From Terriglobia bacterium (GTDB taxonomy: Bacteria; Acidobacteriota; Terriglobia; UBA7540), in NCBI GenBank assembly GCA_020073545.1, contig JAIQEZ010000042.1:1-35850 (forward strand): a stretch of DNA of 35,850 bases, given 5' to 3'. Within the stretch, counting starts at the first letter, position 1. Every line of letters starts with the position of its first letter. Under the pieces are notes generated by a model. It had not been told where the DNA came from and searched no databases. It worked only from the letters and a program-made list of their open reading frames with translations. Positions 1 to 8,430 of this stretch are shown one piece after another. A program made the position numbers and the translations under genes.

Positions 1-48
1 GGGCAGAAGGGGGTAGATGCAAACGCAGAGGTTCGCCTCCGGGAAACT

Positions 49-666
49 CTAGTGAGCTGGTGGCCGGGTTCGCCGTTTCCATGTACCTTCCCCGTACCGC
101 TCGTCCTGTCTCAGGCTGATCTGCTTATTGGGATAAAACCCGAACACTCCCGCGTCCCCGAGCGGCCCAACCTTGCGGCCCTCGTATTCAGCGCCAATCG
201 CTTCGCACGCATCCTCAATAACCAAGAGGCGCCGCCTCCGAGCAATGCTGAAAATGGGTGACAGGTCTGCCGGGCATCCAAAAGTGTGTACGACGAGAAT
301 AGCGCGCGTTCTGGGAGTAACCGCTGTCTCGATTTTCTCGGGATCAAGGTTCAAGGTTTTCGCATCGACATCTACAAAGACCGGGACGGCCCTTTCGTAC
401 CGAACGGCGTTAGCGACGGCAATGAAAGCAAACGATGGCACGATCACTTCGTCGCCTTCGGCGATGCCCAGGGCCCGAATGCACAAGTGCAGCCCACTGG
501 TCCCCGAGTTCACGGCGATGGCGTGCGCTGCCCCCGTGTAACTGGCCACAGAGTTCTCAAATTCCTCGAGCTTCGGTCCGAGGCTCAATCGAGGGGTGCG
601 CAGCACGCTGGTGACCGCCTCGATTTCGCTTTCGGTAATGTCCGGGGAAGAGAGAGGTATTCGCAT
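49..666 (-). CDS. DegT/DnrJ/EryC1-type sugar aminotransferase, C-terminally truncated or frameshifted (LegC-like)
   Basis: A PLP-dependent aminotransferase that would transfer an amino group to a 4-keto nucleotide sugar made by the neighbouring dehydratase. The first ~180 residues are typical of the family: the N-terminal IPLSSPDI segment, the AVNSGTSGLHL cofactor pocket, the EDACEAIGAEY stretch with the PLP-contacting Asp, and GFYPNKQ, whose Lys forms the Schiff base. Family members are about 370-400 residues; this frame stops after 205, and the last ~20 residues (after PNKQ) do not look like the expected TTGEGG continuation. A frameshift or small rearrangement just after the active-site lysine is likely, and the remainder would run off the window. 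The start codon directly abuts the stop of the upstream epimerase, so the two are co-transcribed. Family call is firm; exact sugar is inferred from context. Confidence 0.8.
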   Translation of the reverse strand: MRIPLSSPDITESEIEAVTSVLRTPRLSLGPKLEEFENSVASYTGAAHAIAVNSGTSGLHLCIRALGIAEGDEVIVPSFAFIAVANAVRYERAVPVFVDVDAKTLNLDPEKIETAVTPRTRAILVVHTFGCPADLSPIFSIARRRRLLVIEDACEAIGAEYEGRKVGPLGDAGVFGFYPNKQISLRQDERYGEGTWKRRTRPPAH

Positions 667-1833
667 CTAAGCTGGCGCCTTGGCGGCTGAGGTGGGGTAT
701 TTGATGAGAAGTTCCTGTGAGAGAGGAACCGTGGTCAGGACCCGCACGATCCTCTCGGACGCGTGCCCGTCGCCGTAAGGGTTTGTCATCCCTCGCAACG
801 ACCGGCGGAACTCCTCGCTTCTTGCCACTCGAACCGTCTCAAGAATGGATTGGGTCTCCGGGGAACATTCCAAAACGTTTCGAGCGCGCTCCCGGCCCTC
901 TTGTCTAAGCCCGATATTGACCGTGGGCAGAGCGAACGAAGGTGTTTCCATAATTCCGCTGCTCGAGTTGCCGAGCAACAGATCCACTTGCCGGAGGAGA
1001 CTCCAGTAGGTGAGTGAGTCCAGATTGACGAACAAGCGTCCCTGTCTGCCTCTGGAGAGGAAGGATCGGGTCCGCTCGATCAGAGCCCGGCTGCCGGCGT
1101 CCGCATTCGGATAGCAGAACAGAATCTGCTCCGGCAGGGACTCAAGGGCGGCAAACAGCGCATCCGCTTCCTGGGTCGTGTCACGAAGAAGGGTGACGGG
1201 GTGGTAAACCACCAAGGTGGTGGGCCGGCTGAGATCCAACTGCAGCCGGGATTCCAATTGTTCACGAGTGAACAATGTCTGGCGGCGGAGGTGGTCCAAA
1301 GAGGGAGCGCCGGTCCGGTGGACACGCCACTCCTCTTCGCCCATAGCGATGACTCGCAGGCGGGCTGACTCGGTTCCCGTGAAGTGGATGTGGCTCATTT
1401 TCGTGACGGCATTCCTGACGGCATCATCGATGGCGCCCGCACTGATCTCTCCTCCTTCGATATGCGCAATCGGAATTCGCAATGCCAGCGCCACTGAAGC
1501 CGGGGCCAGCAGTTCGTACCGGTCCGCGATCAGCAAAAGCAAGTCCGGGCGCATCTGCCCGAGGGCATCGGCCAGACTCAGCGTCGCCACGCCGATGGTT
1601 TTCGCCATCCCAACGTCCGTGTCGGAACTCAAAAGGCACTCGATGCGCGCATCTATCCGGAATCCATCCTTCTCAATCTCCCGGACCGTGCACCCGAATT
1701 CCGGCGACAAGTGCGATCCGAGCACGGCGATTCGCAGGTCGACTTCAGGGTGCGCGGCGAGGTCGCGCAAAGGCCAGTAGAGGTGGGAATAGTCAGCGCG
1801 GGAGGTGGTGAGAACAGCGATTTTTCTGGTCAT
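667..1833 (-). CDS. neuC: UDP-GlcNAc-type 2-epimerase, hydrolysing (NeuC/LegG family)
   Basis: A 388-residue GT-B-fold enzyme that hydrolyses a UDP-HexNAc with inversion at C2, releasing a ManNAc-type sugar for nonulosonic acid synthesis. The N-terminus KIAVLTTSRADYSHL, the central IADRYELL and the HIEGGEISAGAIDDAVRN block are characteristic of NeuC-type hydrolysing epimerases, as is the later LLGNSSSGIMETPSF nucleotide-binding loop. It overlaps the stop codon of the upstream dehydratase in an ATGA junction (1830-1833) and abuts the aminotransferase start downstream. With those neighbours the substrate is more probably UDP-2,4-diacetamido-trideoxyglucose (LegG role, legionaminic acid) than UDP-GlcNAc (sialic acid); the sequence alone does not settle this. 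Confidence 0.88.
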   Translation of the reverse strand: MTRKIAVLTTSRADYSHLYWPLRDLAAHPEVDLRIAVLGSHLSPEFGCTVREIEKDGFRIDARIECLLSSDTDVGMAKTIGVATLSLADALGQMRPDLLLLIADRYELLAPASVALALRIPIAHIEGGEISAGAIDDAVRNAVTKMSHIHFTGTESARLRVIAMGEEEWRVHRTGAPSLDHLRRQTLFTREQLESRLQLDLSRPTTLVVYHPVTLLRDTTQEADALFAALESLPEQILFCYPNADAGSRALIERTRSFLSRGRQGRLFVNLDSLTYWSLLRQVDLLLGNSSSGIMETPSFALPTVNIGLRQEGRERARNVLECSPETQSILETVRVARSEEFRRSLRGMTNPYGDGHASERIVRVLTTVPLSQELLIKYPTSAAKAPA

Positions 1834-2990
1834 GCCTGCCTTGTCTTGATCTCCGAATCGTTTGATAACTCGAGCAATACTGCGCTTGGCTGGTACTCAG
1901 GAACGATGCTGCAGAGTATGCGAATCAGCGCTACGAGGTCGCGCCGACGCAAGCTCTCTGTTAGTTCTGCAATGGCTGTCTCCAAATCGCCCCGCGACAA
2001 CTGCGGGCCACTTACCCGGTGAAGTCCGCAAATGCCCCGGCCCTCCCTCGACTCTCGTGTCGAGACCAACTGCTCTACCATCTTGTCGCCGGCACGCAAG
2101 CCGATAAAAGCAATGGGAATATCGTCGCCCGGCGTGAGGCCGGTATTTCGTATCAAATGTTCCGCCAGGTCCAGGATTTTGAGAGGAGGCCCCAGTTCAG
2201 GAACCCAGATACCCCCGCACGAATCCAGAGAGGCGGCAGTCAATACCAACCCCACAGTCTCACGCAGGGTAAGAAAGTATCTGCGCACCTCAGGGTGGGT
2301 CACCGTCACCGGCCCGCCCCGGCTGATTTGCTGGAGGAAAAGCAGACCTACACTGCCTCGGGAACCCAGCACGTTTCCAAGGCGGACGCTGCTCATGCGC
2401 GTCTTCTCGTTAGTGAGCGCCATCAGGACAAGTTCCGCCACCCGCTTCGACACTCCCATCACACTCTGCGGATTTACAGCCTTGTCCGTGGAGATCACGA
2501 TCAGCTTCTCGGCCGCGTGTTGGGCGACGGTCTTGGCCAGCACATAGGTGCCCAGGGCATTGTTCCGGATCGCCGCCAGGGGATTGGCTTCCATCAGCGG
2601 GACGTGCTTGAAAGCTGCGGCGTGATAAACAATTTCCGGGCGGTGCTGCGCAAAGATGGCGTCCATCAACGGACGATCTGCAATGTCGCCGAGAATTGGG
2701 ATACGTGGCGTTCCGCGCGCGAGGTCATTCAGATCGGTGTGGATTTGATAGAGGTTCTGTTCGGAGCTCTCGAGGAGGAGCACCAGCCGGGGGCCGGACG
2801 TGGCAATCCTCATCGCCAAGGCAGACCCAATGGAGCCGCCAGCTCCCGTCAGGAGGATGGTCTTCCCTGCATTCGCCGCCTGGAACTTCGCTACATCGCC
2901 CTCGATGTATCGCCGGCCGAGAAACGTCTCCCAATCGTAGTTATCCAACTCCCGTGGCATGATGGAGGTCCAATCAGGATTATAAGGCAT
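1830..2990 (-). CDS. UDP-GlcNAc 4,6-dehydratase, soluble CapD/LegB type
   Basis: Short-chain dehydrogenase/reductase-fold nucleotide-sugar dehydratase of 386 residues, first committed enzyme for 2,4-diamino-trideoxy sugars. It has the NAD-binding glycine motif TGAGGSIGS (about residues 48-56), YHAAAFKHVPLME, and the catalytic stretch ISTDKAVNPQSVMGVSK in which Met replaces the usual SDR Tyr, a hallmark of the CapD/FlaA1/LegB group. It lacks the N-terminal membrane domain of the long CapD proteins. It is first in a minus-strand operon with the epimerase (ATGA overlap) and aminotransferase. Two starts are possible, 2990 or 2960; neither has a strong ribosome binding site. Dehydratase, epimerase and aminotransferase together argue for a legionaminic-acid-like pathway. 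Confidence 0.85.
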   Translation of the reverse strand: MPYNPDWTSIMPRELDNYDWETFLGRRYIEGDVAKFQAANAGKTILLTGAGGSIGSALAMRIATSGPRLVLLLESSEQNLYQIHTDLNDLARGTPRIPILGDIADRPLMDAIFAQHRPEIVYHAAAFKHVPLMEANPLAAIRNNALGTYVLAKTVAQHAAEKLIVISTDKAVNPQSVMGVSKRVAELVLMALTNEKTRMSSVRLGNVLGSRGSVGLLFLQQISRGGPVTVTHPEVRRYFLTLRETVGLVLTAASLDSCGGIWVPELGPPLKILDLAEHLIRNTGLTPGDDIPIAFIGLRAGDKMVEQLVSTRESREGRGICGLHRVSGPQLSRGDLETAIAELTESLRRRDLVALIRILCSIVPEYQPSAVLLELSNDSEIKTRQA

Positions 2991-3163
2991 CAGGGACTAT
3001 TATCACCGGATTGCAGGATTTCTTGTGATAAGCGGGGCGAGGCTCAGCGAATCAGGCCGCTACGCGAACGTTTGTTGGTGAGTTCGCGCATCGTGTACAA
3101 TGAATCCCCGGGCTCAACCATCTACTTCGCCCGCAGGAGAGGAGTCCTCCTTTACGGACCTGC

Positions 3164-5398
3164 ATGTCGAATCTGCTCGATCAACTCAATCCCCAGCAGC
3201 GCGCCGCCGTAGAACGAACCGAGGGCCCGCTGCTTATCCTGGCCGGAGCCGGCAGCGGGAAGACGCGCGTCATCACTTACCGCATTGCTTTCCTTATTGA
3301 AGCCAAGGGCGTGCCGCCCGAAAGCATCCTGGCAGTCACTTTCACCAACAAGGCCGCAGACCAGATGAAGGAGCGTGTGGCCAAGCTGCTGGGTGGCCGC
3401 GTGGAGTTGCGCCCGGGCGCTCCGCATGTTTCCACCTTCCATTCCTTCTGCGTCAGTGTGCTACGACGGCACATCGAGCGCCTCGACTACAGCCGCGATT
3501 TTTCGATTTACGACGAGGATGATCAGCAACGGGTGATGAAGACCTGCATCCAGGAACTGGGCCTCTCGGAACAAATCGCCTCGCCGCGCAGCGTGCTCTC
3601 GCGGGTCAGCTACGCGAAGAATCGTGGCCTCGCACCCGAGGAGCTGTACCGGCAAGCGCCGGACGACACAGTTGAGAAAGTCGCGCAGCTCTTTGGCCGC
3701 TATGAGTTGAAACTGCGACAGGCGAACGCCCTGGACTTCGACGATCTGCTGCTCAAGACCGTAGAACTCTTCTACCAAGCTCCGGAAGTCTGCGAGGCAT
3801 ACACCCGGCGCTTTCATTACGTCCTGGTGGATGAGTATCAGGACACCAACCGCACACAGTACGATTTGATTCGGCAGCTCACGCTGCTTCATCAGAACCT
3901 GTGCGTGGTGGGCGACGAGGACCAGTCGATTTATCGCTGGCGCGGGGCGGACATTCAGAACATTCTGAGTTTCGAGAGGGATTACCCCGGGGCCGAGATT
4001 TTTCGCCTGGAACAGAACTATCGTTCCACGCAGAATATTCTGGACGCCGCCACGGCGGTGGTCAGCCGCAACCTGGCGCGCAAGGGAAAGACGCTATGGA
4101 CAGACCGCGATGGCGGCGACCGCATCGGTCTTTATGAAGCCTGCAACAACGAGCAGGAAGCGGAGTTCGTGGCCGGCGAAATCGCGCGCGCTCTCGCGCA
4201 GGATGCCGGCTGGAGTCTCGCTGCCCTCTACCGCACGAACGCCCAGTCGCGCGTGCTGGAAGAAGCTCTGCGGCGCCAGGGTATCGACTACCGCCTGGTG
4301 GGCGGATTCAGTTTCTACGCGCGTGCAGAAATCCGCGACGCGCTCGCTTACGCGCGGTTGGCGGGCAATCCCCGGGATTCAGCGGCGTTCCTGCGCATCG
4401 TCAACACTCCGGCGCGAGGAATCGGCGAGACCACGCTCGGCGCGCTCCAGGCAACCGCACGCCAGCAGAAACTGAGCCTGTGGGAGGCGCTCGAGCAGGA
4501 ACTCGCCGCGCGGCATCTCCCGGCGCGGGCGCTCAAAGCACTGGAAGGCTTCCACGCGCTCCTCAAGGAACTGATCGCCGACCGAGAGCACCTGCTGATG
4601 GGGCAATTCTTCAAGAGCATTCTCGACCGCACCCGCTACGTCGAAATCTTGAAGCTGGAAAATCTGCCGGAATCGCAGGACCGCATCGAGAATCTTCAGG
4701 AACTGGTGAACGCCGCCGCAGAAGCCGAGGAGCGCGGCATCACGTTGGCGGAGTTCCTGGACCACGCGGCGCTGGTTTCCGATGCCGATGATTACGACGA
4801 ACGCGCGCGCGTCACGTTGATGACTCTACACAGCGCCAAGGGGCTGGAATTCAACGTCGTGTTCCTGGTCGGGATGGAAGAAGGCCTGTTTCCGCACAAA
4901 CTTTCCCTCAACGATGAGGCAGGCCTCGAAGAGGAGCGGCGACTCTGTTACGTGGGCATGACGCGGGCGCGCGATCGGCTGGTCCTTTCCTGGGCGCGGC
5001 AACGACGTGCGTACGGAAGGGACTCATTCGAGGGAAGCCGGCGGTCGCGCTTCCTGGATGAAGTGCCGAGCGAACTGCTGGAACCTTTGAGCGGTAATGC
5101 CTTCGCAGTAAAAGCTCGCACGACTTGGGAAAATGCCGTAAACTCTGTCGCCGGCGCGGAGCGATTCCTGCACGAGCGGGGACGCGCGATAGGCGGCCAG
5201 GTGGGATTCGACCGGAGAGAAACCCGGCAGCAGTCCGCGCGGTGGAAACTCGGAAGCAAAGTCCGGCATCCGAAGTACGGGATCGGCACGGTTCTTAACT
5301 GTGAGGAAGACGGCGAAGACACGAAGCTGACCATCAGTTTTCCGGGCTACGGCCGAAAGAAACTGGTGGAGCGTTATGCAGGGCTCGAAAAAGTCTGA
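3164..5398 (+). CDS. pcrA: ATP-dependent DNA helicase, UvrD/PcrA family
   Basis: A 744-residue superfamily 1A 3'-5' DNA helicase acting in nucleotide excision repair, recombination control and clearing of stalled transcription. The Q-motif NPQQ lies at residues 9-12, Walker A AGAGSGKT at 27-34, Walker B DEYQD at 223-227, motif III GDEDQSIYRWRGA, motif IV EQNYRST, and motifs V-VI TLHSAKGLEF and YVGMTRARDRL. The C-terminal ~50 residues (GSKVRHPKYGIGTVL and following) match the Tudor-like RNA-polymerase-interacting tail of PcrA, favouring PcrA/UvrD over Rep. Length is normal. The gene starts a plus-strand run opposite the sugar operon. A purine-rich stretch (about 3133-3142) lies upstream but is distant from the ATG. 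Confidence 0.95.
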   Translation: MSNLLDQLNPQQRAAVERTEGPLLILAGAGSGKTRVITYRIAFLIEAKGVPPESILAVTFTNKAADQMKERVAKLLGGRVELRPGAPHVSTFHSFCVSVLRRHIERLDYSRDFSIYDEDDQQRVMKTCIQELGLSEQIASPRSVLSRVSYAKNRGLAPEELYRQAPDDTVEKVAQLFGRYELKLRQANALDFDDLLLKTVELFYQAPEVCEAYTRRFHYVLVDEYQDTNRTQYDLIRQLTLLHQNLCVVGDEDQSIYRWRGADIQNILSFERDYPGAEIFRLEQNYRSTQNILDAATAVVSRNLARKGKTLWTDRDGGDRIGLYEACNNEQEAEFVAGEIARALAQDAGWSLAALYRTNAQSRVLEEALRRQGIDYRLVGGFSFYARAEIRDALAYARLAGNPRDSAAFLRIVNTPARGIGETTLGALQATARQQKLSLWEALEQELAARHLPARALKALEGFHALLKELIADREHLLMGQFFKSILDRTRYVEILKLENLPESQDRIENLQELVNAAAEAEERGITLAEFLDHAALVSDADDYDERARVTLMTLHSAKGLEFNVVFLVGMEEGLFPHKLSLNDEAGLEEERRLCYVGMTRARDRLVLSWARQRRAYGRDSFEGSRRSRFLDEVPSELLEPLSGNAFAVKARTTWENAVNSVAGAERFLHERGRAIGGQVGFDRRETRQQSARWKLGSKVRHPKYGIGTVLNCEEDGEDTKLTISFPGYGRKKLVERYAGLEKV

Positions 5399-5424
5399 AT
5401 TCAATCCTACGGGAATCTGTGGTT

Positions 5425-5583
5425 ATGAACACAAAAAACATCAAAGGCAAGGAAGAACGCAAGAAGCTGAAGCGCGCGGCGCGGAAGAAGCAACCGCCCA
5501 AACCGAAGCGGACGGAGCCTCGTGGCTCTCGCAAGCCCAAGGTCAAGAAAAAGGGACCGGGCGCCCCACCGCGGCGGAAATAG
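5425..5583 (+). CDS. small, very basic hypothetical protein (52 aa)
   Basis: An ATG-initiated frame of 52 codons placed 26 bases after the helicase stop. About half of the residues are Lys or Arg, with many Pro and Gly; the sequence begins MNTKNIKGKEERKKLKRAAR and ends PPRRK. Nothing hydrophobic is present, so if made it would be a soluble nucleic-acid- or ribosome-binding type of peptide. The upstream GGGA is a weak ribosome binding site. The sequence after the stop changes immediately into palindromic repeat DNA, which suggests the frame marks a real gene boundary. I do not recognise a family; it could also be chance coding in purine-rich DNA. Confidence 0.45.
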   Translation: MNTKNIKGKEERKKLKRAARKKQPPKPKRTEPRGSRKPKVKKKGPGAPPRRK

Positions 5584-5590
5584 AAGCTCA

Positions 5591-5730
5591 GTGACAGGTG
5601 ACAAGTGACGAGTGGCGGGTGACAAGTCACAAGCGTTCAGCGATCAGCACTCAGCAGGCAGCTAAGGCACTCGCTGAATGCTGAAAGCTAAACGCTGAAG
5701 CTTGCTCGTCACTGTCCACTGCTCACTGCT
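5591..5730. repeat. intergenic imperfect palindromic repeat element
   Basis: The gap between the helicase region and the permease is filled by short near-repeats. Outer part: iterations of GTGACA/AGTGAC-like units (5591-5623), mirrored by 5708-5730. Inner part: 25-base arms at 5632-5656 and 5672-5696 that pair as an inverted repeat with about 20 of 25 matches. The whole block could fold as one long cruciform. Similar CAGC/CACTCAGC-type repeats are, from memory, dispersed in intergenic DNA of acidobacterial genomes; copy number here cannot be seen from one window. Confidence 0.6.
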
Positions 5731-5745
5731 TTTCAGAGGAGCCCC

Positions 5746-7296
5746 TTGGCGAGCCAACTTTTCCAAAAGAAGAGTATTGACAAGCTTATTGCCGAGGCGG
5801 AATCGCCTGAACACCAACTTCGCAAGTCACTGGGGCCGTGGTCGCTGACCGCGCTGGGAATCGGCGCCATCATCGGCACCGGGATCTTCATTCTGACCGG
5901 CACCGCCGCGGCGGGCGAGGTCCTGGAGGTGCATTCGATCCTGAAGGCGCCGCTGCTCGATGCCATGCTTCACGGAGCGAAAGCGCTCGGGACCGCCGGG
6001 CGGCCGGGCGCGGGGCCGGGGATTGCGCTGTCGTTTCTGCTGGTGGCGATCGCCTGCGCGCTGGCGGGGCTTTGCTACGCGGAACTCGCCTCCATGATTC
6101 CCATTGCGGGAAGCGCCTATACGTACGCGTACGCCACGCTCGGCGAGATTCTGGCCTGGATCATCGGCTGGGATTTGATTCTGGAATACGCGGTCAGCAA
6201 TATGGCCGTGGCGGTCGGGTTCTCCGCTTATATTGACCGCCTGCTGCGCGGCTTTGGGATTGAGTTGCCGCGCCAGATGATGGAACCGCTATTCGTGGAG
6301 GGCAAGTACACGGGCGCCTATTTCAACCTTCCGGGCTTCCTCATTGTGATGATCCTCACCGTGATCCTGGTGATCGGGATTCGCGAGAGCGCCGGCGCCA
6401 ACAACCTGATGGTTTGCGTGAAGCTCCTGGCGATCCTGATTTTTGTTTTTGCCGCTTCGCGCTTCATCCACGCTTCAAACTGGAAACCTTTCATGCCGAA
6501 CGGCTGGCAGGGCGTGTTGACGGGCGGAGCGATTGTCTTCTTCACGTACATCGGATTTGATTCCGTCTCGACCGCCGCCGAAGAGTGCAAGAATCCGCAG
6601 AAAGATGTGCCATTCGGCATCATCGCCTCCCTGGTGGTGTGCGCCACGCTTTACGTGACCGTGGCGCTGGTCCTGACGGGAATTCAGCACTGGCCGACGC
6701 TGCGTAACGCCGCTCCCGTGGCCAACGCGCTGGTGGCGATCGGCCTGCCGAACGTGATGAAGTGGGTTTCGATCGGCGCGCTGACGGGGATGATCAGCTC
6801 CCTGCTGGTCTTCCAATTGGGGCAGGCCCGCGTGTGGTTTGCCATGTCGCGCGATGGCCTGCTGCCGCGGGTCTTTTCAAAAGTGCACGTGCGCTTCCGC
6901 ACGCCACATGTGAGCACCTGGGTGGCGGGATTCTTCGTCGCCATCCCGGCCGGCATCTTCGACATCGGCACGCTGGCCGATCTTTCCAACATCGGGACCC
7001 TGTTCGCGTTTGTGCTGGTCTCATTGGGTGTACTGGTGCTGCGCCGGACGCAACCGGAGCGCCGGCGGTCGTTCCGCACGCCCTGGGTTCCCGTCGTGCC
7101 CATTCTCTCGATCCTTTCTTGCATGATCCTGATGGCCAGCCTGCCGGTGGAAACCTGGGTGCGTTTCCTGGTGTGGCTGGTCATCGGTTTGACGATCTAC
7201 ATGACGTACAGCCGCCACCGTTCGGAATTCGGCCGGGCGGCACAGGCGGCTGCGGCGGCGGGAACTGCTCCGGTGAACGTAGATCCTGCGCGGTGA
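5746..7296 (+). CDS. amino acid permease, APC superfamily (cationic amino acid transporter-like)
   Basis: A 516-residue inner-membrane secondary transporter with about 12-13 hydrophobic segments. The first helix carries the APC substrate-binding signature GIGAIIGTGIFILTG (about residues 38-52), followed by a longer-than-usual loop (residues ~57-90) before helix 2, as in the YfnA/CAT-like branch. SMIPIAGSAYTYAY and the FFTYIGFDSVSTAAEE segment are also typical. The start is a TTG at 5746: it is preceded at good distance by AGAGGAG (5735-5741), and no in-frame ATG lies nearby before the conserved region. It stands alone between repeat DNA and the secreted phospholipase-like gene, so the transported amino acid cannot be deduced. 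Confidence 0.88.
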   Translation: MASQLFQKKSIDKLIAEAESPEHQLRKSLGPWSLTALGIGAIIGTGIFILTGTAAAGEVLEVHSILKAPLLDAMLHGAKALGTAGRPGAGPGIALSFLLVAIACALAGLCYAELASMIPIAGSAYTYAYATLGEILAWIIGWDLILEYAVSNMAVAVGFSAYIDRLLRGFGIELPRQMMEPLFVEGKYTGAYFNLPGFLIVMILTVILVIGIRESAGANNLMVCVKLLAILIFVFAASRFIHASNWKPFMPNGWQGVLTGGAIVFFTYIGFDSVSTAAEECKNPQKDVPFGIIASLVVCATLYVTVALVLTGIQHWPTLRNAAPVANALVAIGLPNVMKWVSIGALTGMISSLLVFQLGQARVWFAMSRDGLLPRVFSKVHVRFRTPHVSTWVAGFFVAIPAGIFDIGTLADLSNIGTLFAFVLVSLGVLVLRRTQPERRRSFRTPWVPVVPILSILSCMILMASLPVETWVRFLVWLVIGLTIYMTYSRHRSEFGRAAQAAAAAGTAPVNVDPAR

Positions 7297-7503
7297 GCGT
7301 CCGGCATCGGTCGCACGAGCCGCGCCGGAAACTTGTCCGGCGGGAATACCCGACTCGCGGGCGGGCGACCAGCGATTAAGGGCTTGGCAACGACAGGCGC
7401 GAGGAAATGCGTTAGAATCAAGTGCGTTATGCCGAGCCTTGGAGAGCCTCCGCCGAGGAGGCGCTGCAAGGAGCGTAGATCTTCTCAGGTCCTCAAGGCA
7501 GTC

Positions 7504-8343
7504 ATGTTACGCAGGCTGTTCCCTTTGCTGCTCGCGATGCTGGCGCTATGGTTGACCTGCCCAGGCTACCTACGCGCCTGGGGTCCCACCGCGCACGACA
7601 TCGTCAACACCTGGGCCATCCAGACCCTTCCTCCGGAAATGCGTTCCTTCTTTCAAAACAACCAGCCGTTTCTGGTTGCGCACGCGAATGACCCCGACGA
7701 GGCGATGAGAACAGACCGCTTCGAGCGTAAGCGGCATTACATCTACCTGGACAAGTACGGGATCTTCCCCTACCCGACGCTCCCGCATGTTTATCAGCGC
7801 GCGACGGAACAATTCAGCACAGGGCGCATCAACCGGGATGGCATGCTGCCGTGGCAGATCGGTGAGTTCAGTCTGCGTCTAACCAAGGCGATGAAAACCG
7901 GGAAGTGGGAGGAAGTGAAACTGGATGCCGCCGCACTGGCGCATTACGTGGCGGATGCGCATGACCCGTTGCACACCACGCAGAATTTCGATGGCCAGTT
8001 GACCCAGCAGACGGGGCTGGAGGACCGATTTGACATCCGCCTCCTCGATCGATACTCGAGGTTCTTTGTCATGCACCCGGAAGATGCCGTGAAGATTAGC
8101 GACCCAACAGAGTACGCTTTTCAAATGTGCCTGGAGGCCAACATCTGGGTGGACTCGATCGTGTGGTCGGACCTGCACGCGCGGGAAGGCTTGCGGGATT
8201 ACACCGACGAATACTTCGATCGATTTTACGGCCTGGTGGGAGCGACCGTGGTGCGGGAGATCAATGTGGCGGCGCACGACGCTGGCTCTTACTGGTACAC
8301 CGCGTGGCTGAACGCCGGCCGGCCTCAACTCCCCGCGCGATGA
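7504..8343 (+). CDS. secreted zinc-dependent phospholipase C / S1-P1 nuclease fold protein
   Basis: A predicted exported hydrolase of 279 residues. A classic signal peptide (MLRRLFPLLLAMLALW, then cleavage near LRA-W) leaves Trp26 as the mature N-terminus. This matters because the free amino group of this Trp ligates zinc in the family. Further ligand candidates follow: His31 in AWGPTAH, the HYIYLD segment, and the HYVADAHDPLH motif (H-x3-D-x3-H-P-x-H pattern) with a following Asp. These match the three-zinc phospholipase C/P1 nuclease fold; substrate (phospholipid or nucleic acid) is undecided. The frame is open upstream to 7333, but the start at 7504 is chosen because it places the signal peptide at the N-terminus. 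Confidence 0.75.
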   Translation: MLRRLFPLLLAMLALWLTCPGYLRAWGPTAHDIVNTWAIQTLPPEMRSFFQNNQPFLVAHANDPDEAMRTDRFERKRHYIYLDKYGIFPYPTLPHVYQRATEQFSTGRINRDGMLPWQIGEFSLRLTKAMKTGKWEEVKLDAAALAHYVADAHDPLHTTQNFDGQLTQQTGLEDRFDIRLLDRYSRFFVMHPEDAVKISDPTEYAFQMCLEANIWVDSIVWSDLHAREGLRDYTDEYFDRFYGLVGATVVREINVAAHDAGSYWYTAWLNAGRPQLPAR

Positions 8344-8430
8344 TCCTATCCTTTGACAATGTTCGCCCTTTGCCAGCCGCAGGTTGACAAGTGGCTGGCC
8401 GCCAGGCCGAAGCCGGCTCAGGCAATCCCC

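Noticed and set aside
2019-3212. 397-codon plus-strand open frame
   Set aside because: Antisense to the dehydratase, which has clear family motifs; the plus-strand translation has no recognisable domain.
7384-7418. Promoter for the secreted phospholipase-like gene (TTGGCA and TAGAAT)
   Set aside because: The spacer is 23 bases, too long for a sigma-70 promoter.
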